A stretch of 34,773 bases of DNA from Streptomyces roseicoloratus (lineage in GTDB: Bacteria > Actinomycetota > Actinomycetes > Streptomycetales > Streptomycetaceae), in assembly GCF_004117935.1 (NCBI RefSeq), contig NZ_SDOY01000158.1, positions 1 to 34,773 of the forward strand, written 5' to 3'. The notes under the pieces were generated by a model, which made no database searches, was not told the DNA's origin, and saw only the letters and a list, made by a program, of their open reading frames with translations. Shown piece by piece: positions 23,155-31,925 of this stretch (position 1 is its first letter; every line of letters begins with the position of its first letter). The position numbers were made by a program, and so were the translations under genes.

Positions 23155-24807
23155 ATGGAAGCCGGCACCCACACCGTGACCAACCAGGCTCCGCCCCTGG
23201 TGGGATACGACATGTTCGCGACCGACCGGGCCCTGGCGGAGGCCGTGGAGCGCCATCTGCCGCCGGAGGTGTACGACGAGGCGCGCGAGGAGCTGACGGC
23301 CTTCGGGACCTCGGCGGGCTCCGCGCAGGCGCAGGAGTGGGGACGGCTCGCGAACGCGTTCCCGCCGCGGCTGCTGACGCACGACCGGTACGGCCACCGG
23401 ATCGACGAGGTGGAGTTCCCTCCGGCGTGGCACCGGCTGCTCGGGCGCGGCGTGGCGGCGGGTCTGTCGGGTTCGGCGTGGGGCCGTCCGGGTGGTCATG
23501 TGCGGCGGGCGGCGGCGTTCGTGCTGGCCTCTCAGGTGGAGGCGGGGCACGGCTGCCCGCTGTCGATGACGCACGCGGCGGTGCCGGCGCTGCGGGCGGA
23601 GCCGGAGCTCGCGGAGGCGTGGGAGCCGCTGCTCGCCTCGCGGGTGTACGAGCAGGACCTGCGACCGCCGCTGGAGAAGGCGGGCGTGCTGCTCGGCATG
23701 GCGATGACGGAGAAACAGGGCGGCAGTGACGTACGGGCGAACACGACCCGGGCGGAGCCGCTGGCGGCCGACGGCGAGTACGTCCTGACGGGGCACAAGT
23801 GGTTCTGTTCGGCGCCGATGTCGGACGGGTTCCTGGTGCTGGCGCAGGCTCCGGCGGGGCTGACCTGTTTCCTCGTGCCCCGGGTGCTGCCGGACGGGAA
23901 GCGCAACGCCTTCGCGATCCAGCGGCTCAAGGACAAGCTGGGCAACCGGTCGAACGCCTCCGCCGAGGTCGAGTTCGACGGGTCGACGTGGGCGCGCCGG
24001 GTCGGCGAGGAGGGGCGCGGGGTGCGCACCGTCATCGGGATGGTGGCGGCGACCCGGCTCGACTGCGTGCTCGGTTCGGCCGCGCTGATGCGGCAGGCGG
24101 TGGCGCAGGCCGTGCACCACGCCTCGTACCGCCGCGCGTTCGGGAGCGTGCTGGTCGACCTGCCGCTGATGCGCAACGTGCTCGCCGATCTGGCACTGGA
24201 GTCGGAGGCGGCGACGGTGCTCGGGCTGCGGCTCGCGGCGGCGTACGACTCCGGTACGGACGGGGAGCGGGCGCTGCTGCGGCTCGCGGTGCCGGTGGCG
24301 AAGTACTGGGTGACGAAGCGGTGCACGCCGGTGGTGGCGGAGGCGCTGGAATGCCTGGGCGGGAACGGTTACGTGGAGGAGTCGGGGCTGCCGCGGCTGC
24401 TGCGCGAGTCGCCGCTGAACTCGATCTGGGAGGGCGCGGGGAACGTGCAGGCGCTGGACGTGCTGCGGGCGCTGCGGCGGGAACCGGCGGCGCTGAACGC
24501 CTACCTGACGGAGGTGGGGCGGGCGCGCGGCGAGGACCACCGGCTGGACCGGGCGATCCGGGACCTGCTGACGGAACTGGCCGATCTGGAGGGCGTCGAG
24601 GCGCGGGCGCGGCGGCTGGCCGAGCGGATGGCACGGGTGCTGCAGGGCGCGCTGCTGGTGCGGTGGGCGCCGCCGGAGGTGGCGGACGCGTTCTGCGCCT
24701 CGCGGCTCGGCGGGGACTGGGGGGCGTCGTTCGGGACGCTGCCGCACACGCTGGACCTGGCGGCGGTGGTGGACCGGGCCCGGCCGGAGCCGTCGTCGGA
24801 GGGCTGA
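23155..24807 (+). CDS. AidB-like acyl-CoA dehydrogenase family flavoprotein, 550 aa
   Basis: FAD-dependent protein of the AidB branch of acyl-CoA dehydrogenases, a branch linked to the alkylation response and binding DNA in Escherichia coli. Diagnostic motifs: AMTEKQGGSDVRANTTRAEP near 182, GHKWFCSAPMSDGFLVLAQA, GNRSNASAEVEFDG, RRAFGSVLVDLPLMRNVLADLA, and ECLGGNGYVEESGLPRLLRE then SPLNSIWEGAGN. Length matches AidB (about 540). The ATG at 23155 has no ribosome site and looks leaderless. Whether it acts on acyl-CoA substrates or in DNA protection cannot be decided here; the AlkA fusion gene at 6601 shows that alkylation repair is present in this chromosome region, but it is too far for an operon. 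Confidence 0.88.
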   Translation: MEAGTHTVTNQAPPLVGYDMFATDRALAEAVERHLPPEVYDEAREELTAFGTSAGSAQAQEWGRLANAFPPRLLTHDRYGHRIDEVEFPPAWHRLLGRGVAAGLSGSAWGRPGGHVRRAAAFVLASQVEAGHGCPLSMTHAAVPALRAEPELAEAWEPLLASRVYEQDLRPPLEKAGVLLGMAMTEKQGGSDVRANTTRAEPLAADGEYVLTGHKWFCSAPMSDGFLVLAQAPAGLTCFLVPRVLPDGKRNAFAIQRLKDKLGNRSNASAEVEFDGSTWARRVGEEGRGVRTVIGMVAATRLDCVLGSAALMRQAVAQAVHHASYRRAFGSVLVDLPLMRNVLADLALESEAATVLGLRLAAAYDSGTDGERALLRLAVPVAKYWVTKRCTPVVAEALECLGGNGYVEESGLPRLLRESPLNSIWEGAGNVQALDVLRALRREPAALNAYLTEVGRARGEDHRLDRAIRDLLTELADLEGVEARARRLAERMARVLQGALLVRWAPPEVADAFCASRLGGDWGASFGTLPHTLDLAAVVDRARPEPSSEG

Positions 24808-24904
24808 GGCCGGGGAGGGGGTCGGCCGGCGGGCGTGATGCCGGCGTCCGGTCTCCGGCGCGGCGGGCCCGCTCCCGTGGGCCGTCGGCCGGTGCGGCGG
24901 GCCC

Positions 24905-24970
24905 GTTGCGGGGGTTGGCGGTCGGCGCGGTGGGCCTGTTGCGGGGGTTGGCGGTCGGCGCGGCGGGCCT
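24905..24970. repeat. 33-bp tandem repeat, two full copies
   Basis: Copies at 24905-24937 and 24938-24970 each begin GTTGCGGGGGTTGGCGGTCG and differ at one base; degraded copies flank them on both sides. No spacer structure, so not CRISPR. Confidence 0.8.
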
Positions 24971-25112
24971 GTTCCGTGGCCGGCGTCCATCGGCTGACGT
25001 TCCCGGTCGGGTGAACGTGCGTCCGGAGGGGCGGTCGCCGGGGTGACGGTGGTGTGGGTGTGCCGCGCGTGCCAGGGGTGGACCTGAGGGGGTCGGCACG
25101 CGCGGAAAAGCC

Positions 25113-25146
25113 GAGGGTGGTGCTGCGCCGACACGGCACCACCCTC
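25113..25146. terminator. inverted repeat, terminator or operator
   Basis: GAGGGTGGTGC (25113-25123) and GCACCACCCTC (25136-25146) match perfectly over 11 bp with a 12-base loop. It could end transcription from the AidB-like gene, although 300 bases beyond its stop, or be a binding site for the GAF-regulator promoter. Confidence 0.5.
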
Positions 25147-25335
25147 CGCTTCGGCTCCACCCTCTCTCCGGAGGGGCGGGGGTTGCCAGAGTTGCAAGGG
25201 GTTGCAGGATTACGGGAAGCAGCCCGCACGTGACGCTGTGGAGCGGCACGATGGGCGCCGGGACGCACACCGTGCAGAACCGATACAGCTCCGACGCAGC
25301 ACCGAGACAGCACCGTGCAGGGCTGGGAGGGACCG

Positions 25336-26637
25336 ATGAACCGAGCACAGGTCGACCTGAACCGGCTGGCCGCGATGGACGCCGCCAAGGCGACCCGGCT
25401 GCTGCACCAGGTCCGCGAGGAGACCCTGGCCGGCCGCAGACCGCCGGTGGCGCCGCGCCCGGTGATCGACGCGTCCTGGCAGCGGATGTTCCGGCTGGGC
25501 CTGGATCCGGACCGGAGCACGAGCAGCGTGCTGCTGCAGCGCGACGAGCTGGAGGAGCGGCGCCGCTCCTCCGTGCTCGGCGAGGTGATGCGGACGCTCA
25601 GCGCGGGACTCGCCGGGATCGCCGACGCCTCCATGCAGATCATGGTGGTGACGGACGAGCTGGGCCGGGTGCTGTGGCGCGAGGGCAACCTCGCGGTGCT
25701 GCGCCAGGCCAACGGGATCTGTCTCGAGGAGGGCGCGGCCTGGAGCGAGCAGACCACCGGGACCAACGCGGTGGGCACGGCGCTCGCCATGGGCAGGGCC
25801 GTGCAGGTGCACTCGGCCGAGCACTACGTGCACACCCTGCACAACTGGACCTGCGCCGCCGCGCCCGTCCACGATCCTCGCGACCAGCGGCTGCTCGGCA
25901 TCGTCGACGTGAGCGGGCCGGCGTCCAGCTTCCATCCGGCGACGCTCGCGCTGGTCGGTTCGGTGGCGCAGCTCGCGGAGGCGGAGATGCGGGACCGCCA
26001 TCTGCGGTCGATCGAGCGGCTCCGTTCGGTGGCCGCGCCCATCCTGTGCCGGATCGGCGGCCGGGCGATCGCCGTGGACGCCCACGGGTGGACGGCGGCC
26101 GTGACCGGGATGGCGCCGGTGGACCGGCTGCCGTTGCCCAAGTCCTTCCGGGCGGGCCGGGTGTGGCTGCCGTCACTCGGCATGTGCGCGGTGGAGCCGC
26201 TGCCCGGCGGCTGGCTGCTGCGGGTCCAGGAGGACGCCCGGACGTCGGACCCCGCCTCGGGCGCGGCGAGCCGGGTCGTGCTGGACCTGAGCCGGCCGCG
26301 CCGCTGGACGGTGTCCGTGTCGGGCACGGCGGGGAGCTGGTCCCAGGAGCTCAGCCCGCGCCACGCCGAGCTGCTGTACCTCCTCGCCCTCCACCCGGAG
26401 GGCCGGACGGCGGCGGAACTGGCGCAGGACGTGTTCGGCGACCGGACGAGGACGGTGACCGTACGGGCGGAGCTGTCGCGGGTACGCCGCAACCTGGCCG
26501 GCGTCCTGGCGCACCGCCCGTACCGCTTCAGCGAGGAGGTGGAGGTGGAGCTCCGCCGCCCGGCCCACCCGGTGGACCTGCTCCCCCAGTCGACGGCCCC
26601 GGCGGTACTGGCGGCCCGCAGCGCGATGACGGCGTGA
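25336..26637 (+). CDS. GAF-domain transcriptional regulator, 433 aa
   Basis: Cytoplasmic sensor-regulator. The N-terminal region (ASWQRMFRLGLDPDRST) and the GAF-type domain at about 85-215, with WREGNLAVLRQANGICLEEGAAWSEQTTGTNAVGTALA and HNWTCAAAPVHDPRDQRLLGIVDVSG patterns, are like the front half of AcoR-type activators, but the AAA+ sigma-54 domain is absent, as usual in Streptomyces. The C terminus (about 345-410: SPRHAELLYLLALHPEGRT, then VRAELSRVRRNLAG) is a winged-helix DNA-binding domain. The ATG at 25336 has GGGAGG five bases upstream. Related regulators often control alcohol or aldehyde dehydrogenases; none is adjacent here, so the target is unknown. Confidence 0.85.
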   Translation: MNRAQVDLNRLAAMDAAKATRLLHQVREETLAGRRPPVAPRPVIDASWQRMFRLGLDPDRSTSSVLLQRDELEERRRSSVLGEVMRTLSAGLAGIADASMQIMVVTDELGRVLWREGNLAVLRQANGICLEEGAAWSEQTTGTNAVGTALAMGRAVQVHSAEHYVHTLHNWTCAAAPVHDPRDQRLLGIVDVSGPASSFHPATLALVGSVAQLAEAEMRDRHLRSIERLRSVAAPILCRIGGRAIAVDAHGWTAAVTGMAPVDRLPLPKSFRAGRVWLPSLGMCAVEPLPGGWLLRVQEDARTSDPASGAASRVVLDLSRPRRWTVSVSGTAGSWSQELSPRHAELLYLLALHPEGRTAAELAQDVFGDRTRTVTVRAELSRVRRNLAGVLAHRPYRFSEEVEVELRRPAHPVDLLPQSTAPAVLAARSAMTA

Positions 26638-26709
26638 CGGCGGTGTGGGGGAAGGCCGACGACTTGCCCGGGGCACCGCCGTCCGGGGCCGCCGCGTCAC
26701 GTCCACGTC

Positions 26710-26726
26710 TGTCCGTATGCCGGACA
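26710..26726. promoter_or_regulatory. perfect dyad upstream of the GNAT gene
   Basis: TGTCCG (26710-26715) and CGGACA (26721-26726) with spacer TATGC, 61-77 bases before the GNAT start. It closely resembles the dyad at the sulfite-reductase promoter (27551-27566). Confidence 0.5.
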
Positions 26727-26786
26727 CCTTGTCCGCCAGGACCGAACGCGGTAGGAATCCGCGGCTCCGCATGATGCGATAAGCCC

Positions 26787-27359
26787 ATGAGCATCACTCT
26801 CACCACCTGGTCCCTGGAACAGACCTCACCGTCCGACCTGCGCCCCGTCCCCGCCCCCGAGGGCCGGGACGACCTGCGGATCGTGCGCGCCGAGGTGCCC
26901 TCGGCGGAGTTCAGCCGCTTCCTCTACACCGCGGTCGGCGGCGACATCGCCTGGAACGACCGGCTCTCGCTCACGTACGCGCAGTGGCAGGAGATAGTGG
27001 AGAAGCCGGGCGCCGAGATCTGGGTGGCGTACGAGAAGGGGACGCCGGCCGGGTACGTGGAGCTGGACCCGCAGGACGACGGCGTGGTGGAGATCGTCTA
27101 CTTCGGCCTGATCCCCGCCTTCCGGGGCCGCGGGATCGGCGGCCGTCTCCTTACTCACGGCGTGGAGCGCGCCTGGGACCTGGCGGACCGCTGGCCGGGC
27201 CGGGCCCCGACCAAGCGGGTGTGGCTGCACACCTGCTCCCTGGACGGCGAGCACGCGATGGCCAACTACCAGCGCCGCGGCTTCCGCCTCTTCGACACCA
27301 AGGTCGAGGAGATCGAGGCGCCGGGCAACCCGGGCCCGTGGCCCGGCGCCCACGCCTGA
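26787..27359 (+). CDS. GNAT family N-acetyltransferase, 190 aa
   Basis: Acetyl-CoA-dependent acyltransferase. The CoA-binding motif A is LIPAFRGRGIGGRLLTHGVERAW (R/Q-x-x-G-x-G), preceded by the strand VEIVYFGL and followed by motif B VWLHTCSLDGEHAMANYQRRGF. The N-terminal ~60 residues are variable and presumably set substrate choice, which I cannot tell. The ATG at 26787 lacks a clear ribosome site. It is the last gene before the sulfur operon, ended by the hairpin at 27484-27507, so it is transcribed separately from that operon although both carry a similar dyad upstream. Confidence 0.88.
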   Translation: MSITLTTWSLEQTSPSDLRPVPAPEGRDDLRIVRAEVPSAEFSRFLYTAVGGDIAWNDRLSLTYAQWQEIVEKPGAEIWVAYEKGTPAGYVELDPQDDGVVEIVYFGLIPAFRGRGIGGRLLTHGVERAWDLADRWPGRAPTKRVWLHTCSLDGEHAMANYQRRGFRLFDTKVEEIEAPGNPGPWPGAHA

Positions 27360-27404
27360 GCACACCGCCCGCGCCCGGGCGCACCGCCCACCCCTGAGCG
27401 CACC

Positions 27405-27457
27405 GCCCGTCGCCGCGCCACCCGCGCCACACTGCCCGTCGCCGCGCCACCCGCGCC
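27405..27457. repeat. 24-bp direct repeat after the GNAT gene
   Basis: Identical 24-bp copies at 27405-27428 and 27434-27457, each starting GCCCGTCGCCGCGCCACC, separated by ACACT. Non-coding, C-rich spacer between GNAT stop and its terminator. Confidence 0.75.
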
Positions 27458-27483
27458 GCACCGCCGGCACCGCCGTCGCCGTG

Positions 27484-27507
27484 AAGGGGCCCTGAGCTGG
27501 GCCCCTT
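27484..27507 (+). terminator. rho-independent-type terminator
   Basis: AAGGGGCCC (27484-27492) and GGGCCCCTT (27499-27507), perfect 9-bp stem, loop TGAGCT, followed by a T. Ends the GNAT transcript and insulates the sulfur operon. Confidence 0.85.
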
Positions 27508-27529
27508 TCGCGTGACCCACGCCACACCA

Positions 27530-27584
27530 TCTCGCAGAGCGAGACCCAACTGTCCATATTCTGGACGAAGCTGGACTGGGTCCA
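27530..27584 (+). promoter_or_regulatory. sulfur operon promoter with three dyads
   Basis: Three inverted repeats in 55 bases: TCTCGC/GCGAGA (27530-27544, 3-base spacer), GTCCA/TGGAC (27552-27566, 5-base spacer) and TGGAC/GTCCA (27572-27584, 3-base spacer). TATTCT (27557-27562) inside the second fits a -10; CACGCT (27596-27601), six bases before the leader ATG, is an alternative giving a leaderless leader, with TGGACT at 27572 as -35. The first dyad may be an IclR-type (NdgR-like) site, NdgR being a known sulfur/amino-acid regulator in Streptomyces; I cannot verify this. Confidence 0.6.
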
Positions 27585-27607
27585 AAGCCCCGTGACACGC
27601 TTCCGTC

Positions 27608-27691
27608 ATGTCTGGAACTGGAATTGCCTTGGTGAGTCGGCGGCACGTCGACCTCGGCCGCATGTCCAGCGCCATCTGTTCGGTGCGCTGA
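27608..27691 (+). CDS. cysteine-containing leader peptide of the sulfur operon, 27 aa
   Basis: Very short frame, ATG 27608 to TGA 27691. The peptide starts MSGTGIALVSRRHVDLGR and ends AICSVR. The RHVDLGR core and a Cys codon (TGT, 27677-27679) close to the stop are features of the actinobacterial leader-peptide family found upstream of cysteine and sulfur genes; in mycobacteria such upstream frames mediate cysteine-responsive attenuation. It lacks a ribosome site, consistent with leaderless translation. A hairpin follows at 27736-27775 and sulfite reductase starts at 27818. Expected role: when cysteinyl-tRNA is scarce the ribosome stalls at the Cys codon and changes folding of the downstream RNA. 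Confidence 0.8.
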   Translation: MSGTGIALVSRRHVDLGRMSSAICSVR

Positions 27692-27735
27692 GAAGACCAG
27701 CACCACCGAACCTCTCTCCTGACGTCCTGAACTCT

Positions 27736-27775
27736 GCGCACTGTCGCGCCACCTCCTACCCGAGCGCGAGTGTGC
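27736..27775 (+). promoter_or_regulatory. candidate attenuator / anti-ribosome-site hairpin
   Basis: GCGCACT plus CGCG (27736-27742, 27745-27748) pair with CGCG plus AGTGTGC (27765-27775) with a 2-base bulge and one G-U pair. The 16-base loop carries CACCTCCTACC, complementary to a purine-rich ribosome site such as the GAAGGA before sulfite reductase. Confidence 0.5.
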
Positions 27776-27817
27776 AGGTCAGAGCCGCCCTCTCGCAGTC
27801 CCGAAGGACAAAACGCC

Positions 27818-29511
<1,694 letters not shown>

Positions 29512-29515
<4 letters not shown>

Positions 29516-29691
29516 GCGAGCGGGCGGCGCCGTTCCACTGCCCGTACTGCGGGGACGAGGACCTGCGCCCCGGCGAGCAGGGACACGGCGCCTGGGAATG
29601 CCGGGCGTGCAGCCGAGCCTTCCAGCTGAAGTTCCTGGGGCTACTGGCTCCCGGCACTTCGAGCAACACCGGTGGAGGGAAAGAGATATGA
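29512..29691 (+). CDS. small zinc-ribbon protein in the cys operon, 59 aa
   Basis: Begins GTG 29512, overlapping the sulfite reductase stop, and its own stop overlaps the cysH ATG (ATGA), so it is translationally coupled on both sides. Four cysteines in HCPYC and CRAC form a plausible zinc ribbon or knuckle; the rest is short and polar, with FQLKFLGL as the only hydrophobic part. The tight position between reductase and cysH shows it belongs to the pathway. Suggested roles, all inference: iron-sulfur or metal handling for the neighbouring 4Fe-4S enzymes, or a redox/electron-transfer helper. A small protein at this place is also present in the S. coelicolor locus as I recall it. Confidence 0.8.
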
Positions 29692-30404
29692 CGACCACTC
29701 AGGACGTGACGGACGCGACCGCGGCCGACCTGAAGGCACTCGCCGAGCAGGCCGGCCGCGAGCTGGAGGACGCCTCCGCCCTGGAGATCCTCCAGTGGGC
29801 CGCCGACACCTTCGGCAAGCGCTTCTGCGTCACCTCCTCCATGGAGGACGCGGTCGTCGCCCACCTCGCCTCGCGCGCCATGCCCGGTGTGGACGTCGTC
29901 TTCCTCGACACCGGCTACCACTTCGAGGAGACCATCGGCACCCGTGACGCCGTCGACGCCGTCATGGACGTCAACGTCATCACCCTCACCCCGCGGCAGA
30001 CCGTCGCCGAGCAGGACGCCGAGTACGGCCCGAAGCTGCACGACCGCGACCCCGACCTGTGCTGCGCGCTGCGCAAGATCAAGCCCCTCGAAGAGGGCCT
30101 GACCGCGTACGCCGCGTGGGCGACCGGCCTGCGCCGCGACGAGTCCCCGACCCGGGCGAACACCCCGGTCGTCGGCTGGGACGAGAAGCGGCAGAAGGTG
30201 AAGGTCTCCCCGATCGCCCGCTGGACCCAGGACGACGTCGAGGCGTACGTCCTGGAGCACGGGGTGCTCACCAACCCGCTCCTCATGGACGGTTACACGT
30301 CCGTCGGCTGTGCCCCCTGCACCCGCCGGGTCCTCGAGGGCGAGGACGCCCGGGCCGGCCGCTGGGCCGGGCGCACCAAGACCGAATGCGGGCTGCACGG
30401 CTGA
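29688..30404 (+). CDS. cysH: APS reductase, iron-sulfur type CysH, 238 aa
   Basis: Thioredoxin-dependent reduction of adenylylsulfate to sulfite. The 4Fe-4S cysteines are present as Cys125-Cys126 (LCCALRK) and Cys208/Cys211 (GCAPCTRR), and the catalytic Cys234 lies in the C-terminal ECGLHG. This CC...CxxC signature distinguishes APS reductases from the PAPS-specific enzymes that lack the cluster. Other motifs: VTSSMEDAVVAHLA, VFLDTGYHFEET and GLRRDESPTRA. Start ATG 29688 overlaps the zinc-ribbon gene. Because APS is used directly, the CysC kinase next to it is not required for this route. Confidence 0.93.
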   Translation: MTTTQDVTDATAADLKALAEQAGRELEDASALEILQWAADTFGKRFCVTSSMEDAVVAHLASRAMPGVDVVFLDTGYHFEETIGTRDAVDAVMDVNVITLTPRQTVAEQDAEYGPKLHDRDPDLCCALRKIKPLEEGLTAYAAWATGLRRDESPTRANTPVVGWDEKRQKVKVSPIARWTQDDVEAYVLEHGVLTNPLLMDGYTSVGCAPCTRRVLEGEDARAGRWAGRTKTECGLHG

Positions 30405-30457
30405 TGACCACCACCCCTCAGACCTCCCCGACCTCCCAGACCTCCCAGGAGAACCAC

Positions 30458-30991
30458 GTGACCGGTGCCACCATCTGGCTCACGGGCCTGCCGAGCGCCG
30501 GCAAGACCACCATCGCGTACGAGCTGGCCGGCCGGCTGCGCGAGGAGGGTCACCGCGTCGAGGTCCTCGACGGCGACGAGATCCGCGAGTTCCTGTCGGC
30601 GGGCCTCGGCTTCAGCCGCGAGGACCGGCACACGAACGTGCAGCGGATCGGCTTCGTCGCCGAGCTGCTCGCCTCGCACGGCGTGAAGGTCCTGGTCCCC
30701 GTGATCGCCCCGTACGCCGACAGCCGCGAGGCGGTCCGCAAGCGCCACCAGGCCGAGGCCACCGCCTTCGTCGAGGTGCACGTGGCCACTCCGGTGGAGG
30801 TGTGCTCGGTCCGTGACGTCAAGGGCCTGTACGCCAAGCAGGCCGCGGGCGAGATCAGCGGCCTGACCGGCGTCGACGACCCGTACGAGGCCCCCGAGTC
30901 GCCCGATCTGCGGATCGAGTCCCAGAACCAGACCGTGCAGGAGTCCGCGGCGCAGCTCCACGCGCTGCTCACCGAGAGGGGTCTGCTGTGA
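30458..30991 (+). CDS. cysC: adenylylsulfate kinase, 177 aa
   Basis: Phosphorylates APS at the 3' position to PAPS. P-loop GLPSAGKTT, then VLDGDEIREFLS, FSREDRHTNVQRIGFVAELL, and VHVATPVEVCSVRDVKGLYAKQAAGEI are the family landmarks. The GTG at 30458 is preferred because CAGGAG stands at proper distance and the length then fits the family; an in-frame ATG at 30404, overlapping the cysH stop, would add 18 polar Thr/Ser/Gln residues. Stop overlaps the cysD GTG (GTGA). PAPS is not needed by the neighbouring APS reductase, so its use may be sulfation of other molecules or regulation of the APS pool. Confidence 0.9.
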   Translation: MTGATIWLTGLPSAGKTTIAYELAGRLREEGHRVEVLDGDEIREFLSAGLGFSREDRHTNVQRIGFVAELLASHGVKVLVPVIAPYADSREAVRKRHQAEATAFVEVHVATPVEVCSVRDVKGLYAKQAAGEISGLTGVDDPYEAPESPDLRIESQNQTVQESAAQLHALLTERGLL

Positions 30992-31923
30992 CCACCGTTG
31001 CCCACGTCCACGACGCCACCGGCAGCCCGTTCGCGCTGTCGCACCTCGACTCCCTGGAGTCCGAGGCCGTGCACATCTTCCGCGAGGTGGCGGGCGAGTT
31101 CGAGCGGCCGGTGATCCTCTTCTCCGGCGGCAAGGACTCCATCGTCATGCTGCACCTGGCGCTGAAGGCCTTCGCCCCCGCGGCGGTGCCCTTCTCGCTG
31201 CTGCACGTCGACACGGGACACAACTTCCCCGAGGTCATCGAGTACCGCGACCGCGTGGTCGCCGAGCACGGACTGCGCCTGCACGTCGCCTCCGTGCAGG
31301 AGTACATCGACGCCGGCAAGCTGCGCGAGCGCCCGGACGGCACCCGCAACCCGCTGCAGACCGTGCCGCTGACCGAGGCGATCCAGCAGCACCGCTTCGA
31401 CGCCGTGTTCGGCGGCGGCCGCCGCGACGAGGAGAAGGCCCGCGCCAAGGAGCGGGTGTTCAGCCTCCGCGACGAGTTCTCCCAGTGGGACCCCCGCCGC
31501 CAGCGGCCCGAGCTGTGGCAGCTGTACAACGGCCGGCACGCCCCCGGCGAGCACGTCCGGGTGTTCCCGCTGTCCAACTGGACCGAGCTGGACGTCTGGC
31601 AGTACATCCAGCGCGAGAAGATCGCGCTGCCGGAGATCTACTTCGCGCACGAGCGTGAGGTGTTCCAGCGCAACGGCATGTGGCTGACCGCCGGCGACTG
31701 GGGCGGCCCGAAGGACTCCGAGACCGTCGAGACGCGTCTCATCCGCTACCGCACCGTCGGCGACATGTCCTGCACCGGCGCGGTGGACTCCGACGCCACC
31801 ACGCTGGAAGCCGTCATCAACGAGATCGCCGCGTCCCGGCTCACCGAGCGGGGCGCCACCCGGGCGGACGACAAGCTGTCCGAGGCCGCGATGGAAGACC
31901 GCAAGCGCGAAGGGTACTTCTAA
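30988..31923 (+). CDS. cysD: sulfate adenylyltransferase subunit 2, 311 aa
   Basis: Catalytic adenylyl-transfer subunit of ATP sulfurylase, which makes APS from sulfate and ATP, driven by GTP hydrolysis of CysN. The PP-loop FSGGKDS is at about residues 45-51; other landmarks are HVDTGHNFPEVIEYRD, FGGGRRDEEKARAKER, FPLSNWTELDVWQYI and GDMSCTGAV. Length is typical of the family (about 300). GTG start at 30988 overlaps the cysC stop; TAA at 31921-31923. Next gene cysN begins two bases later. Confidence 0.95.
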   Translation: MTTVAHVHDATGSPFALSHLDSLESEAVHIFREVAGEFERPVILFSGGKDSIVMLHLALKAFAPAAVPFSLLHVDTGHNFPEVIEYRDRVVAEHGLRLHVASVQEYIDAGKLRERPDGTRNPLQTVPLTEAIQQHRFDAVFGGGRRDEEKARAKERVFSLRDEFSQWDPRRQRPELWQLYNGRHAPGEHVRVFPLSNWTELDVWQYIQREKIALPEIYFAHEREVFQRNGMWLTAGDWGGPKDSETVETRLIRYRTVGDMSCTGAVDSDATTLEAVINEIAASRLTERGATRADDKLSEAAMEDRKREGYF

Positions 31924-31925
31924 CC

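Larger units (their letters stand above)
24808..25335. other. 528-base intergenic region without a supported gene
   Basis: No frame here has a start, ribosome site and credible protein. It holds a 33-bp tandem repeat (24905-24970), a strong inverted repeat (25113-25146), and three GTTGC direct repeats at 25182, 25191 and 25201 that may be regulator sites for the downstream GAF gene. Confidence 0.7.

Noticed and set aside
18503..23179. 1,558-codon plus-strand frame
   Set aside because: Arg/Pro/Gly-rich shadow of the vWA gene that runs on into antisense of the BrkB gene; no domain patterns.
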